From Allomyces macrogynus ATCC 38327 (lineage: Eukaryota > Blastocladiomycota > Blastocladiomycetes > Blastocladiales > Blastocladiaceae): a stretch of 64,000 bases of DNA. The notes under the pieces are model-generated. The model was not told where the DNA came from. It was given only the letters and a program-made list of their open reading frames with translations, and searched no databases. This document shows, one piece after another, positions 33,387 through 45,489 of the stretch. Position numbers and translations under genes: made by a program. The DNA lies in assembly GCA_000151295.1 (NCBI GenBank), contig GG745359.1, forward strand, positions 228,617-292,616, written 5' to 3'. The first letter of the stretch is position 1; every line of letters begins with the position of its first letter.

Positions 33387-34707
33387 ATGCCGGCCGCTGA
33401 AGACCGCGATTCGTACGACGACGGCGCTGCCGGTTACGACGATGACGGCGCGTCGAGCGATTACGGCGTCGACGACGGCTACGGCGCGACGTCTTCGTGG
33501 CAGGGCGTGCCCGACGACGGCACCGAGGCCGTCGGGTCGCGCGAGTACATTACCGAGATTGAGCTGGCACTTGCCGAGTCCGCGTCTGGCAGCAGCCTCG
33601 ATGCGCGGGCCGAAGCGATGGCCGATTTGGTACATGCGCGACGCGACGCGACCGGGAGTCGAGCTGGCGCGTGGCGGATTGCGATCACTGACTGCCACCC
33701 CCCACTCCTCACAGATCCGCGCCGGCCGCGTGCACCCGCTCCCCACGGCGAATCCCTCGTCGATGACCGCGGCACTCGACGGCGTGGTGACCCCACCCGA
33801 CTCGGCGCTGCCGCACTCCCCCTCGCAGACCGACTCCACGACCTCGGCCGACCGCGCGTTCGAGCACCACCTGCTGCAAACGCTCTACCCGGACTCCGTC
33901 GCGGCCCCACCTCCGCCGTGGCACATGCCGCGGCACGCGTCGGCCCCGTGGCCCGCCGTCACACTCACCACTTCATGGCGCGCGCGCGCCGCGACCGCCG
34001 ACACCCCGTCGAGCCCGTCGACGGCGACCGGCGGCTCCTTCTCGTCCCTCGCGCGGGACTTAGATCTTCTCTCACGCGCATGGCGCGCCTCCGCCTCCCG
34101 TGGCGCCATGGGGCTAGATTCGCGCAGTTCGTCCGGGTCGGACCTGGCGATTGACCCGGTCACGGGTCGCGCCGAGATCGCGTCCCGTGTGATGCCGGCG
34201 ACGCCGCACTTGCGCGCGCACGCGGTCCCGAGCCCGCCGCCGCTGCGCGTCCGGCGCGGACTGCGGCGGTCGGAGACGTCCGGGTCCATGTGTTCCGAAG
34301 GATCGTCGTCGATCCCGGACGGGCGGCGGTCGCGCACGGGAATGCTGGCGGCCGCGCGGGTGATGAATGAGCCCGTATTGACGAGCGCGACGTCGTCGTC
34401 GGCGAGTTTGTCAATCACGTTACCCGCTGCCGCGACGTCGCCCGTGCAGGTCCGGACTGGGTCGGAGTCGGGCGCGATCGCTGCACTGTGGATTGCGTCT
34501 TGGATGGAATTGCCCGCGGCGCACGCGCGCCGCGAACGGTTCCGGCTACTCGGGTGCCGGCCCGGCGCGGTCGGCGAGAATGATAGCGAGGTGGGCGTGC
34601 ACACGCGCCACGTGCTCGCGAGTGCCGGGGCGAAACGGCCGGCGCAGTGGAGCGCGGCCATCGTGGGTGAAGAAGGGAGTTGTCGGAGTGGCGCCTGGTA
34701 CGTATAA
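33387..34707 (+). CDS. uncharacterised acidic, Ser/Ala-rich protein
   Basis: Two exons (33387-33629, 33715-34707) joined in phase 0 give 411 residues. The first exon is clearly protein-like, with a strongly acidic Asp/Gly/Tyr-rich start (DRDSYDDGAAGYDDDG) and a helix (REYITEIELALAESASGSSL, DARAEAMADL). The second exon is low-complexity, rich in Ser, Ala, Pro and Arg, and could be disordered. No domain was recognised. An overlapping minus-strand frame (33885-34817) is of similar length, so the second exon is less certain than the first. A TATAAAAG sequence overlaps the 3' end (about 34710). Confidence 0.45.
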
Positions 34708-34997
34708 AAGGCAGCGTGCGCGAGGAGCGACGCTCGGCCGTGAGGGTCCGTGCATGGGCCCTGTCGGGGGGGCTGAGGCGAGGCCGAGATTCCTAGGAGA
34801 CTCAAGCGCCAGTGCATGATGGATGGTAGTGGTGTTTGAGTCGGTCCTTCAAATATTCCAGGCGGCTATTACTAGTGCGTAGTTACAGGGCGAAGGCCGC
34901 AAATTTCCGCGAACCTTTACGGGTCGGGGAGCCTGTCGGAGGCGTATATTGGTAGTGATTAGCACACTTCTTTCCAGCACGAAAGTTAGTGGGCATG

Positions 34998-35097
34998 NNN
35001 NNNNNNNNNNNNNNNNNNNNNNNNNNNNNNNNNNNNNNNNNNNNNNNNNNNNNNNNNNNNNNNNNNNNNNNNNNNNNNNNNNNNNNNNNNNNNNNNN
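34998..35097. other. assembly gap of 100 N
   Basis: Exactly 100 consecutive N between the 3' ends of two converging genes, a conventional placeholder for an unknown gap size. Bases 34708-34997 and 35098-35166 beside it hold no supported gene. Confidence 0.99.
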
Positions 35098-35166
35098 AGT
35101 TGATCAAAAAAATCGATGGTGGTTGGAGCGAAACAAAAGGGCACAAAATCAAGAAGCGCACCACCT

Positions 35167-36592
35167 TCACGCCGATGCACCCGCTCGTGCGCGCGGTGTC
35201 CCGCTCCCAGCTCTCGCCGCAGCGTCCACGGGTTTCGTCCCCGCGCGGTACTCGGCGTACCGAATCACGCCATTCCGTACCGCGATATACGCGACCCCGA
35301 CACTGCCAATCGCCTTCCCGCCAACCCCCGCCGTCCACTCGTCGGTCGTGAGCGGCATGATCCAGTCGTCGCCCCACGCGCGCAACGTATGGAACGCGGT
35401 ACGCGTGCCCGCGGCCGTCTGGTACCGCTTGGTCATGAAGTTGGCGTAGACGAGCGGCGCGAGCACGAGCTGTTGCATGAGCAGGACTTGGATCACGACG
35501 TAGACTGGGGTCACGAGCACTTCCCAATAGGCGGCGAACGCGAGCGCGCGCGGTTGGATGGCTGACGTGATGTTGGCTTGCCGGTCGAGAACGCGTTGGA
35601 TGAAGCCGGGGAGCGCTGCGGGGCCACCGGGCCACAGGGTCGGGACGAGGACCGACCGGAAGTAGGTGAGCGCGTGGAAGAGCGAGTACATGAAGTAGGG
35701 CAGGAGAACAGCTGTTGATTTGGGGCCGAGGAGAGTCAGATTCGAGATGGACTCGATCAAGAAGAAACAAAACCGTCAACGTACGCGTGCACGGCGCGCC
35801 CGAGACCATGAAAAACAAGGCGAGCCAGACATAGTGCGCGTTCATGTCCGCGGCCAGGGCGCGGACGGTCGCGCGGAACCCGCGCTTGTGGCATTGCGGC
35901 TGGTGCTGACGGTACATGACGACCACGTACGAGACGAGCGCGCCCGAGAGCCCGACGATGAACATGGGCTTGTCGCCCTTGAGAACGAGGTGCAGCAGGA
36001 ACCCAACCACCGTCAAGACGTGGCCGCAGTACCATACAAACTGTGGCCGCCGTAGCGTCAGCGAGATGCGGATAAAGTACCCGCCGAGCCGATGGTTCCA
36101 GAGCTCTGGCGCTGGTGGCGGTGGCGGGGGCTGGTCAACAGATTCGGCGGCAGCGGTGGTTGTCGTCGTAGCGACTGCAGATGGCGCGTTGCTTGGGGAC
36201 GGTGGGGTCGGTGGGCACGTCGAGCATTCTGACGAGGATTCAGCAGCGCGTGCAACGACGCCCGGGACCACGACGACGGGGTCGCGCCAGCTCGATACGC
36301 GCGGCCTTACGTTCGCGAACCGCGACCTGAGGCCGGTTGGCTCAGTCGAGGGCGGGCGTGCAGCGGCAGGTGCCGGTGCCGGCGCGGATGCCCCGGCGCT
36401 TGACGAGCTCGATCGCCTCGTGAGCTTGGTGGCGGCCGCGACAGAAGCAGTGGTCGCCTTCTTGGAAGTTGAAGGTGCGGATTTACGTGTGTAGATCTTG
36501 GTCGTGGTCGTTTCCACGGTCACAGCGGCGGTGCGCGGGCGGCCGGCGCGCGTGGCCGCGGCAGTGGTGTTGCTCGAGCTGGCGTCGGTCAT
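35167..36592 (-). CDS. PER33/POM33 (TMEM33-like) membrane protein
   Basis: Two exons (36592-35807 and 35751-35167, a 55-nt intron) give 456 residues. TMEM33/Per33/Pom33 proteins are multi-pass ER and nuclear-envelope proteins that shape ER tubules and help distribute nuclear pores. The N-terminal 170 residues are Ser/Thr/Ala/Pro-rich and unlike the compact family core. The membrane core follows, with RPQFVWYCGHVLTVVGFLLH, KPMFIVGLSGALVSYVVVMY and YVWLALFFM, spliced to ISNLTLLGPKSTAVLLPYFM and YSLFHALTYFRSVLVPTL. Another hydrophobic hairpin lies near AAYWEVLVTPVYVVIQVLLM. The long disordered N-terminal extension is unusual. An upstream in-frame ATG about 50 bases earlier is possible. Confidence 0.75.
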
Positions 36593-37339
36593 GATGCGCG
36601 CGGGCGTCGGCACTTGCGCCGTGAGCGACGAGACGAGCGGCATGCCGACGTGGTGGATGGTGCAGTGAAATCGAAACGACGGCGTGCAGGTGAGGGCGGG
36701 CGAGCAAATGCGCAGAGGTGGGCACGCCGCCGAGATGTTGCGACAGGAGAAGCGGACACCGACGTGGAGCGGCCGAACGACCCCACGAGCGGACCTGGCG
36801 CGATCGGGTGTGCGACGCCGACGACTTGGCGCGTGGGAACAGCGCACCAGCAAGCGCCGCCTGCGGACACGGCGGTGCAGCGTGGGGCGACGGTGGGAAC
36901 ATGGAAGCGCGAGACGCGTCGTGGCTGGTGCGTGCGGGGCACGGTCACTGCATGTGGGCTGAGCAGTTACTCAACACAGAGCTGAGACGCCTCGGCTGCG
37001 TCATGTGGTGGCGACACGCGTGGCATCTGTGGGCCCACCGCTCGCTCTGCGGGCGCGAACACCTGCTGCAGCAGGGCAGAGCATCTGGCGACCGCAGCGA
37101 CCGACGCGACTTAACCGCCAACAACCGCCAACGTTGTCGTGCACGACGGCTGCACCTATCGCGACCGGCAGCTTCTCTATGTAACGCGCGAAGTTGGCCG
37201 TGCCGCTTGCTGCATTCCGCTCGCTGCCACCTGCTCGCCAACGACACCCGACTTGGACCCAGTCGACCCTGCTGGGCACCCAGCACAACCATCGCCATCT
37301 GGCCCCGCTCGCTCCCGACCGACGCTTCAAACCCAAACC
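36593..37339. other. divergent intergenic region (PER33-like / PPP1R21-like)
   Basis: About 0.75 kb, GC-rich, between two divergent starts. Frames on both strands here are chance-like. No promoter element stands out. Confidence 0.5.
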
Positions 37340-40062
37340 ATGGCCACGCCCTCGTCCTCGCCGCCGCTCGTCAACGGCGAGCTCGCCCACGTACCCGCCT
37401 CGGTCCGGTCCGCACCCGTGCCCTCCGCTCACCACGGTATGGCGCGCGCCGATCTCGCCCTCGCCCCGCCATCGCTGCCGGACGCTGACCCTGCCCGCGT
37501 CGTACCAGCGCACGACCAATCTGACCGTCCCTCGAGCGTCAAGACGGCCTGGTCTGCATGGACTGGGTGGTCGGGCTTTGGCAACGGCACCACCACGACC
37601 ACTACAACCGCGTTGCGGTCCCCAACAGCAACTGCAGCCGCGATGGCCCTGCCCGACTCGCCCTCGGACCCAATGACGCAGCTGACCGTGCAGTTGGGCT
37701 GCGTCAAGGCACAGACGGTGCTCTTGAAAAAGGCGCTCGTCGACGAGCGCGCCAAGGCCGCTGCGCTGAAAGCAGCCGCGGCCGAACACGATACCCGTGC
37801 GCGAGCCGCTGCGGGCCAGCTCGATGCGCTCACGTTTCACAACTCGGTCCTGACCACGCGTATCGAGCAGCTACAAAAGGAACTGGCTGCTGCCTCGGGC
37901 GCGGGAGTACGCTCCCTGCTCCAATCGCTGCGCATGGTCCGCTCCCGTGTGCTGACAGCGTCGCTGCGCCCGTGTGTGTAGCGCGTCGGACGTAGTCTCG
38001 CCGGGTGGCTCAACGGCACCCCATCCACCGCCACGGTGGGCGACCCTGACCACGTGCGGCCCGCGTCGGCGTCGCCGAGTCTTGGGCATACAGCCTCGGC
38101 GCACCGCGAACTCGAATCGACGCGCACGTTGCTCGAGACGACCGCGCAGGAGCTGCAGCGCAAGATTCTCGAAAATGGTGCGGTGTGCAGCTCATGTGGC
38201 CTCGTCTTGGACGTGTCGATTGATTTCCGTGTTCTATTCTCCAGAGACGCTCCAGTCGGAACTCTACGACCTGCGGCTCGGCCGCGACCAGACCGTTGCC
38301 GACCTGCATGCCAGGGTCGCGCGCGCCGAGGCCGAGTTGCAGCAGGCCAGGGTGCGTGGAATTGGCCCTTTCGATCCCTCGAGCTCTGACAAGTGCTGAC
38401 GCTTGAGTCGTGCAGGAATTGGTTGGTTCGATGCAGGTCGACCGCCAGGAACAGCAGCGGCTTCACGACGAGATTGCGTCGGTGACGGACAAGATGGCTT
38501 TGTACGTCCACGTGCACCATTGACATCCACCCACTCGCTCACTCAACTCCCATGGGTAGCCTTAATTCCGCATTACGCGACAAGGACGCGGAACTTGTCG
38601 AGCAACGATCCCGAGCTGAGCAGGACGAGGTCAAGTGGCGAGATCTCGCGAGCCACCTCCGGGTACATGCCAAATCCACGCTTCGTTCTTGGCCGATGAT
38701 CTGTTTCTAACCCGGGACATTGTGTGTAGAGCGATCGAACGGTCAAAACGCTCGTTGCTGAGGCAATAGCACAGGTGCACGGTCGGTTGCGAGCGCGTGC
38801 CGCCGACGTGCTTTCCAGCTACGCATTGGTCCTTGAAGGCGAATTGCTTGACGCACCAGAAGACCGCATGACAGCTCTTGCCGAGGTGTGTTCGACTTTT
38901 CCATCCAAATCCGCACTTGCTTGCCCACTCACGCCGATTGCCTCGCCGTAGCTCTTGGACCAAGTCTCCACGCACGCGACGCTCACATCGAGCTCGGCGG
39001 GCCCCGTCTGGGTCTTTTCCGAGCAACTCCTGACGCGGTACAGCGCGCTGTACGTTCTCCACCACCACCCTCTCACCGACCCCATCCGCACTCCACCTGA
39101 CACCGACGACCTAGGTGTGGCGGCAACGGCAACACCAAGCCCATCGACCGCGTCCTCATGCAAATTCGCGCACGCAAGGTCCCCCGTCTCGACGACTGGC
39201 GCGCCCTCACCGCGCATTTCTCGGCCCACGTGCAGCTCACCATGGCCACGCAACCATCGGTCGCGCCGCTGTGCGCGGGGGTCGTCGCTGCACTTGCCGC
39301 GCTCGGGACCGAACTCGACGTTTACGCGCAACTCGTGGGCGACGACGCCGACGATGGGTTCGCACGCGCCTCGTCCCCGGCGCGCGCACCGCGCGATGAT
39401 GTCGAGGCCGCGTGGGCACGGCTCGTGTATGTTGCTGGATGTACGCCTTCCCCACCCGACATTCTCGACGCCTGGTACCTTGATTGTGTTGCTCACTGAC
39501 CTCTTTTTCCGCTCAAACAGTCCAGCAGTCTCAGCTCGCCGCGCTGCAATCCAAGCCGTCGACGCGGGACCAAGGCACGCAACTCGCTCTCGCCGACATC
39601 CCGCATGCGCATTTCACCGTCTCCACGCAAACGCCGGCGCCACCCACCCTCGCCACCTCCTCAACCCAATCCGACCCGCCACCCACGACCCGCGCCACAG
39701 GAATGCAGACCGAAGGCCGCGTGCGCACCTTCGATTCGCGCCTGCAAAAACTCGACGTCGATCGTGTCTCACCCGCGTCCGTCCCGCCCGCAGCGGTGGC
39801 CACGGGGGTCGCGGTCGCCGCGATTGATCGCATGTGGCGCCGGATTCAGCGCGCGGAGGCGCGCGCGAATATGGCGGAGATGACGGCGGCTAAGGGCGAG
39901 GAGGTGGGGAAGTTGGAGGCGGCGCTCGCGGAGGCCAAGGAGCGGGAAGAAGTGGTTGCGCAGCAGTACCAGGAGCAGATTGGAGTGTTGACAGATGAAG
40001 TGTGTCGGTTGCAGGAGGTGGTCGCGGGGGCGGTCGCGAGTCCGGTGGAGCGCGGTGGTTAG
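37340..40062 (+). CDS. PPP1R21-like coiled-coil protein (FERRY complex subunit type)
   Basis: Nine exons (37340-37906, 37982-38177, 38245-38351, 38416-38501, 38560-38662, 38730-38885, 38952-39049, 39115-39440, 39521-40062) join in frame to 726 residues. PPP1R21 (KLRAQ protein) is a core subunit of the Rab5-binding FERRY complex on early endosomes. After a disordered N-terminus, the KLRAQ-like coiled coil reads VKAQTVLLKKALVDERAKAA then LDALTFHNSVLTTRIEQLQK. More coiled coil follows (ESTRTLLETTAQELQRKI; LRDKDAELVEQRSRAEQDEV). A helical middle (ALTAHFSAHVQLTMATQPSV) and a C-terminal coiled coil (IQRAEARANMAEMTAAKGEE) complete the family's order. Introns are 58-75 nt. Assignment rests on the N-terminal motif and layout. 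Confidence 0.7.
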
Positions 40063-40308
40063 CTGCGGCACGAATCGGCGAGGTGGGGAAGACGTAGAGA
40101 GAGAGAGAGAGAGAGGGAATGCTATGTCGTATTTTTGGGAACGGACTCAGGGGGGAGCGTTGGGATGGCCAGGACCTGGCCAGGAGCGCAAGGCAGAAAC
40201 GCAGTGCCAGTTCACAAGGCATACGCCCTGCCACCATATCAATGTGTGGCAACCAACACGGTGTCGTTATTGCTTCGGGCTCGAGACAAACAAGCACAAA
40301 CGACAACC

Positions 40309-42242
40309 ATGGGCAATAACCTCTCCACCGTCGCTCGGGCGCTGCAGTCTCTCCATCAAAATGCCGTCGCGCTGGCGCCCACGGCGCTCCATCAAGTAAT
40401 CGCCAAGACCAACCCACGCACGGTCGCGACGTCGATTGCGGCATTGGCCGTTCTTTGGATTGTCAAGGACCTCGTTCATGACGCGCGGCAAGCGCGTCGG
40501 ATCCGGCGCCAGGGCGTGCCCGAGCAGTCGTTCCGCAAGAGCTATTGGTGGTTGTTTGGACTCCATCGGTACCTGCTCGGCCACGCGCTCGAAGCGAAGC
40601 CGACGCTCGTTGGCGACCGCCGTGGACCGGAGCTCATGCCGCTCCTGCATGGAGGAGAGGGGATTGATGGTTGGGACCGGCCGGGTGTGGAGCCGCTGAT
40701 TATCCTGAGTCGGTTCATTTTGGTATGGTTGTTGCTTCCCAGGCATGGGGTCATGTCGATTTACGCAGTGCGCTTGGACATGTAGGGTGCGCCCAAGATT
40801 GTCGTTGCCGACCCAAGAACGCTCCATTCGGTTCTCTCCGCCAACTCGTACCGGTTCGTCAAGACACCGATCGGCGTCCGGTTCGTGGGGATGGCCACGG
40901 GCGACGCGGGCCTCGTCGTGGTCCAAGTACGGACCCAATCGGCTCGCGAGCTTGCTCCCGTGAAAGCCCCACTCACTCGCGCTTTTCTCCACCGGTAGGG
41001 CGACGTGCACAAGCGGCACCGGCGCATCATCAACCCGCTCTTCTCCATGAAAACGCTCAAACCGCTCGTGCCCGCGATGCTTGCGTCGCTCGACGAGTTC
41101 TATGCGCTCGCCGACCAATCCACCGCTGCCTCCACGCCGCTGCCGTTTCACGACCTTGCCAGTGACCTGACGCTCAACGTGATTGGGCGCACGGCCATGA
41201 ACTACGAGCTCGACGCGCTCAGCCCACAGGGTTCGCGCGTGTCGCGCGCCTACCGCAAGGCCGTCGACGCGCTCAAGATCAATATGTGGCTCATGCTGTC
41301 GCTGCAGTTCCCCAACACGTTTGGCCGGATTCCGACGCGCAAAATGGCGAATTTTTGGCGCGAGATGAAAGTCGTCGACGAGGCTATCAAGGACATGCTG
41401 CAGAATGCCGCCAAGGAGCCCGACGGGCCGACGCTGATTCACGAATTGTTGCGGCAGAATGCGGGGAACGCGTTGTCCGAGCACGAATTGATGTGCGAGA
41501 TTCGCACGTTCTTGGCGGCCGGACACGAGACCACGTCGTCGGCGCTCGCGAGTTGTATCGTGTTGCTCGCGCAGTATCCGGAGATTCAGCAGGAGTTGGT
41601 GGACGAGTTGGCGGCGGTCGACGACTTGACGGACTACGACGTGCTGAGCAAGTTGCCGCGGCTGAACAGCGTGATTAACGAGACGTCGCGACTGTTCCCG
41701 GCCGTGTTTATTACGTTCCGCGATGTGGGCAAGGGTGGAGCGACGGTTCCGACAACGGCGCTGGGGCCGTCGGTGTTGCCCGAAGGGTTCCGTATCGAGG
41801 TTCCGATTGTACGTTCCCAACTTTGGCCACGATGCGCGCGTACCATTATGTTTCTAACCACGTCCTGCACTGTTTCCACTGTCTCATTCAGCGCGGCATC
41901 CACTGCGACCCGCACATCTGGGGCCCCGACGCGCTCATTTGGAACCCGCGGCGGTGGGACTCGATCAACCTCGTGCACGGGCTCACGGAAGTGCCCGCGC
42001 GGCGCGTCGTCGACGGCCGCCGTCAAATTGGCCAGTACGATTTCATGCCGTTCCTGGCTGGGCCGCGCGCGTGTATCGGGCGGCAGTTTGCGATCATGGA
42101 GCTGCGGCTGTTTATCGCGGGGATTGTCAAGCGGTACAAGCTCTCGACGGACGTGCCGATTGGCGGCGAGGAATTGCAGTGCGCGATTACGATGCGAATG
42201 ATGAACGCATGGGTGCGATTTGCGCGGCGGGATGTGGGGTGA
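40309..42242 (+). CDS. cytochrome P450, array copy 1
   Basis: Four exons (40309-40722, 40786-40926, 40999-41808, 41892-42242), all phase 0, give 571 residues. A hydrophobic anchor is near residues 40-55 (TSIAALAVLWIVKDL), so ER membrane location is expected. Haem-enzyme motifs are complete: the I-helix AAGHETTSSA, the ExxR helix NETSRLFP, a PERF-like WNPRRWDS, and the haem loop FMPFLAGPRACIGRQFA with its ligand Cys. Substrate is unknown; helix patterns are CYP4-like only in a general sense. It is the most upstream of three tandem paralogues that share intron positions, and exon 2 is exactly 141 nt in copies 1 and 2. Confidence 0.93.
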
Positions 42243-43473
42243 TGCGCGGAGCAGCGAATTGTAACAGGAAGTGGAATGCGTTTTTGGTAATTTTTGTGCG
42301 GTTATGCCCGATTCCGGAGGTCTGATCCGATCGGCGCGCGTGCTGAGCGATGGGCAGGACGGGAAGGTCAAGTCGGTCATTCCCTACACGCAAAAGCGGT
42401 CGAGATTTATTGATTGGCTCTGGCGTTGGCAAGCAGCAAAGTTTGCGTTTGTTTTGCATCGGCTGTTGCTGCTGTCTCAAATGGAGCTAACTGGTCGCTT
42501 AGATTAGCGGGCAAGTGTCACCGCCCCACTTCAACATGGAATAGCGAACCCTGTGGAGTATTGTTGGCTTGCCAATCGAGCCAACAGAAAGAGTATATTG
42601 AGAAATTGTGCACACCGTGTTTGGAAGCGAGAGCAGGCCGCACGAGTATGAGCGGGCGTCTGGAATGGACTGATTGACAGGTGCGCCCTGTCTTGATTAA
42701 ATCGTTGCGAACACAATATGTAAAGCTCAAGCCACGTAAATATTAGGTGGAGAAGGTGCTTTAAGCACCAAGCGTTTTTAACTTCATGCTCTCTTCCTTA
42801 TGGGCGGATGAGACGGTCCACAAAGTAAAGGGTTGATCGCACGGACACAGAGAGCGCGACCCGCGAGCGGCCACGGGCGCCGCTTTGTGAGCTGGAGAGT
42901 TTGTCCGCTCGCGCGACGCGATCCTGTCGGTTGGTTTCTGTTTACCGCGTGTGTTTGCTCTGTCCAATGAAACCTGCCGCTCGCGCCTTTCGCGGCCAGC
43001 AGCGATGCCGCTTTGCAGGTCACCAACCGCAGGTGTTTCGGGTGATGCAGGATGACGCTCACCCATGATCATCCGTGCTCGTCCCGTTGTGTGCCTCGTC
43101 CTGGCTGCAGAAGCAAGTCAACAATACACGTGGAGATCACAGCAGCCGAAAACACGCAAGATCACGCAAACAGATCCATGAGAAGGGTTGTTGACAGACG
43201 CGCTTGTTTTTCCGGCTTGGACCCGCCGGATGTCTGAGGTGTAGGCAAAGCTGGATCGCGCCTGCTTTCGGACGTGGTTGAAGTCCATCCCTCACGATTT
43301 TTCAGATCTTGAGTGAACGCCAGCATTCAGCAAGCAAGAGAACGACTGCGCCCATTCTGACCGAATAAATTGGCGTCCTGCTGCGGCTCGACGATCGCCG
43401 ACAGCCATTCTCTTTTCTCCTCGCGCGTGCTTGCAACCGCGTTCCACCCTCCCAACTCCCGACGATCACGACC
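42243..43473. other. spacer between P450 copies 1 and 2
   Basis: About 1.2 kb without a supported gene. Base composition is mixed and less GC-rich than the coding parts. It must hold the promoter of copy 2. Confidence 0.5.
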
Positions 43474-45489
43474 ATGGGCGGCAACGGTTTCTCGATCATC
43501 CAAGACTCGGCCGTCGTTACGTTCCAAGCCTTGCACGACCAGGCCAGCGCGCTCGCCTTTGCGCTCCCCAAGATCTCCTCAACTGTCGTGACCAACGATG
43601 CCGCGATCGAGTTTCGTACAGTATCGAAGGTCGCTGTGGGGTCGCTCGTCGCGTGGTTTATGCTGAAGGCATTCAAAGAGGCCATGGCGAATCGGCGTCT
43701 CGCCCGCAAGCTGCGTGCACAGGGCATCCCGGAGCAGAAGCTGCAGTCGCGGTGGTGGATGCTGGGCCTGCAGCGATACCTGGTCGGCCATGCGGTCGAG
43801 CCGTCGCCGCATTTGTTTTCGGAGTGCCGCGCTTCGCAGCAGCTGCCGATCATTCATGGTGAGGATGTGGATGGATGGGGGTGTTCTGACGCCCCAAAGG
43901 TGTACCTCTTCCGCCTGTTTCTGGTACTGACTTTTTTGTGAATGCGACGCGAGTATCACATCACAATCCTTGGTCACTCACAACCAGCAATTGCTTTTGC
44001 AGGGCATCCCGGTGGTCGTATTGGCCGATCCAAAAGCACTACACGCCATGCTTACTTTGAAGTCGTACTCGTTTGTCAAGCCGACGAATCCCGTCAAGCT
44101 TGTGAGCAACATCACGGGTACCATGGGCATGTTGATGATCGAGGTGCACTTTTCATCAGAGTCAGACCTCACAATCTACTCTCTCTGAAGTTACAGCTGG
44201 AGCTGACTCTCGCTTCCATGGCAAACCAGGGTGACGTGCACAAGCGGCATCGCCGCATTGCCAACCCGTTGTTCAACCTCAAGGCGCTGAAGCCTCTCGT
44301 ACCGGCCATTCTCGCGTCGCTCGACGAGTTTTTCGCGCTCGTCGACCAGCAGCCGGCGTCGACGTTGATCCCGTTCCACGAGCTGAGCAGCCAACTGACG
44401 CTCAACGCGATTGGGCACGCGGCCATGGGATACAACTTTGATGCGTTCAACGGCCAAGGCTCGCGCGTGACCGCCGCGTATAGGAACATGTTGCAGCACA
44501 CGTCGCTGACGCCCTGGACGCTGCTGACGCTGCAGTTCCCGGGCACGATTGGCAAAATCCCGACGCTCCAGTCGCATCGGTTTCAAAATGCGTTCAAGGT
44601 CGTCGAGTCGGCAGTCAAGGACATGCTGCAGAACGCGTCCAAGCATCCGGACGGGCACATGCTGATCCACGAGCTGCTGAGGCAGAATGAGCAGGATGTG
44701 CTTAGCGAATATGAGCTCGTGTGTGAAGTTCGCTCATTTCTTGGCGCTGGTCACGAGACGACGGCGGCCGCGATTTCGAGTCTGGTGCTGCTGCTCGCGC
44801 TGCACCCCACGATCCAGCAGGAGTTGCACGATGAGGTGGAGTCAACGGCCGTGGCGCTCGAGGACTCCGACGCGCTCGCCAAGCTGCCGCTGCTCAACAA
44901 AGTGATCAACGAAATGTTCCGGCTGTATCCGCCCACGTTTACGACTTATCGCGAGGCGGCCACGGACGTGACGCTGCCAATGGCAGCGCTTGGGGCCATC
45001 GAGATTCCAGCTGGGACGCGGTTCGAGATTCCAATTGTGTGTTGACGCTTTTCATCTCTTCTTTTCTCGCGTATCACGGGCTACCCTTGTCGAAAAACTC
45101 ATCTGTCATCCACTCCACCACCAATTTTGTAGCGCGCCATCCATATGGATCCATCGATTTGGGGCGACGATGCAGCGATGTGGAACCCGCACCGGTGGGA
45201 TACGATCGATCTTGTTCATGGCACGTCCGACGTGTCAGCCAACCGCATCGTTAAGGGGCGTCGGCAGATTGGGCCGTACGATTTCATGCCGTTCTTGGCT
45301 GGCCCGCGTGCATGTGTTGGTCGGCAGTTCGCGCTCATGGAGCTGCGCCTGTTCCTGGCGGGCATCGTCCAGCGGTACACGCTCAAGACGGACATCAAGA
45401 GCATGGATGATGCGAATCTGACGTGCGCTATTACGATGCGGTCGACCAACGCGTGGGTGCGATTCGAGCAGCGCAGCGCGAGAGCATGA
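43474..45489 (+). CDS. cytochrome P450, array copy 2
   Basis: Four exons (43474-43923, 44003-44143, 44230-45036, 45133-45489), all phase 0, give 584 residues. It is a paralogue of copy 1 with near-identical blocks (GDVHKRHRRI, LVPAILASLDEF, MLIHELLRQN). Motifs are intact: I-helix GAGHETTAAA, ExxR NEMFRLYPP, WNPHRWDT, and haem loop FMPFLAGPRACVGRQFA. The N-terminal membrane segment is near SLVAWFMLKAF. The greatest divergence from copy 1 is in the N-terminal 150 residues and in exon 2, where substrate-access elements lie. Different substrates are therefore plausible, but that is inference. Confidence 0.93.

Noticed and set aside
33885..34817. Minus-strand 310-codon frame as a gene
   Set aside because: No domain or start context, and it overlaps a plus-strand gene whose first exon has clear coding character. 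Retained only as a finding about overlap.
34883..36853. Single 656-codon minus-strand frame crossing the N gap
   Set aside because: It only exists because N codons read as unknown residues. The true PER33-like gene leaves this frame at an intron ending at 35751 and stops at 35167.
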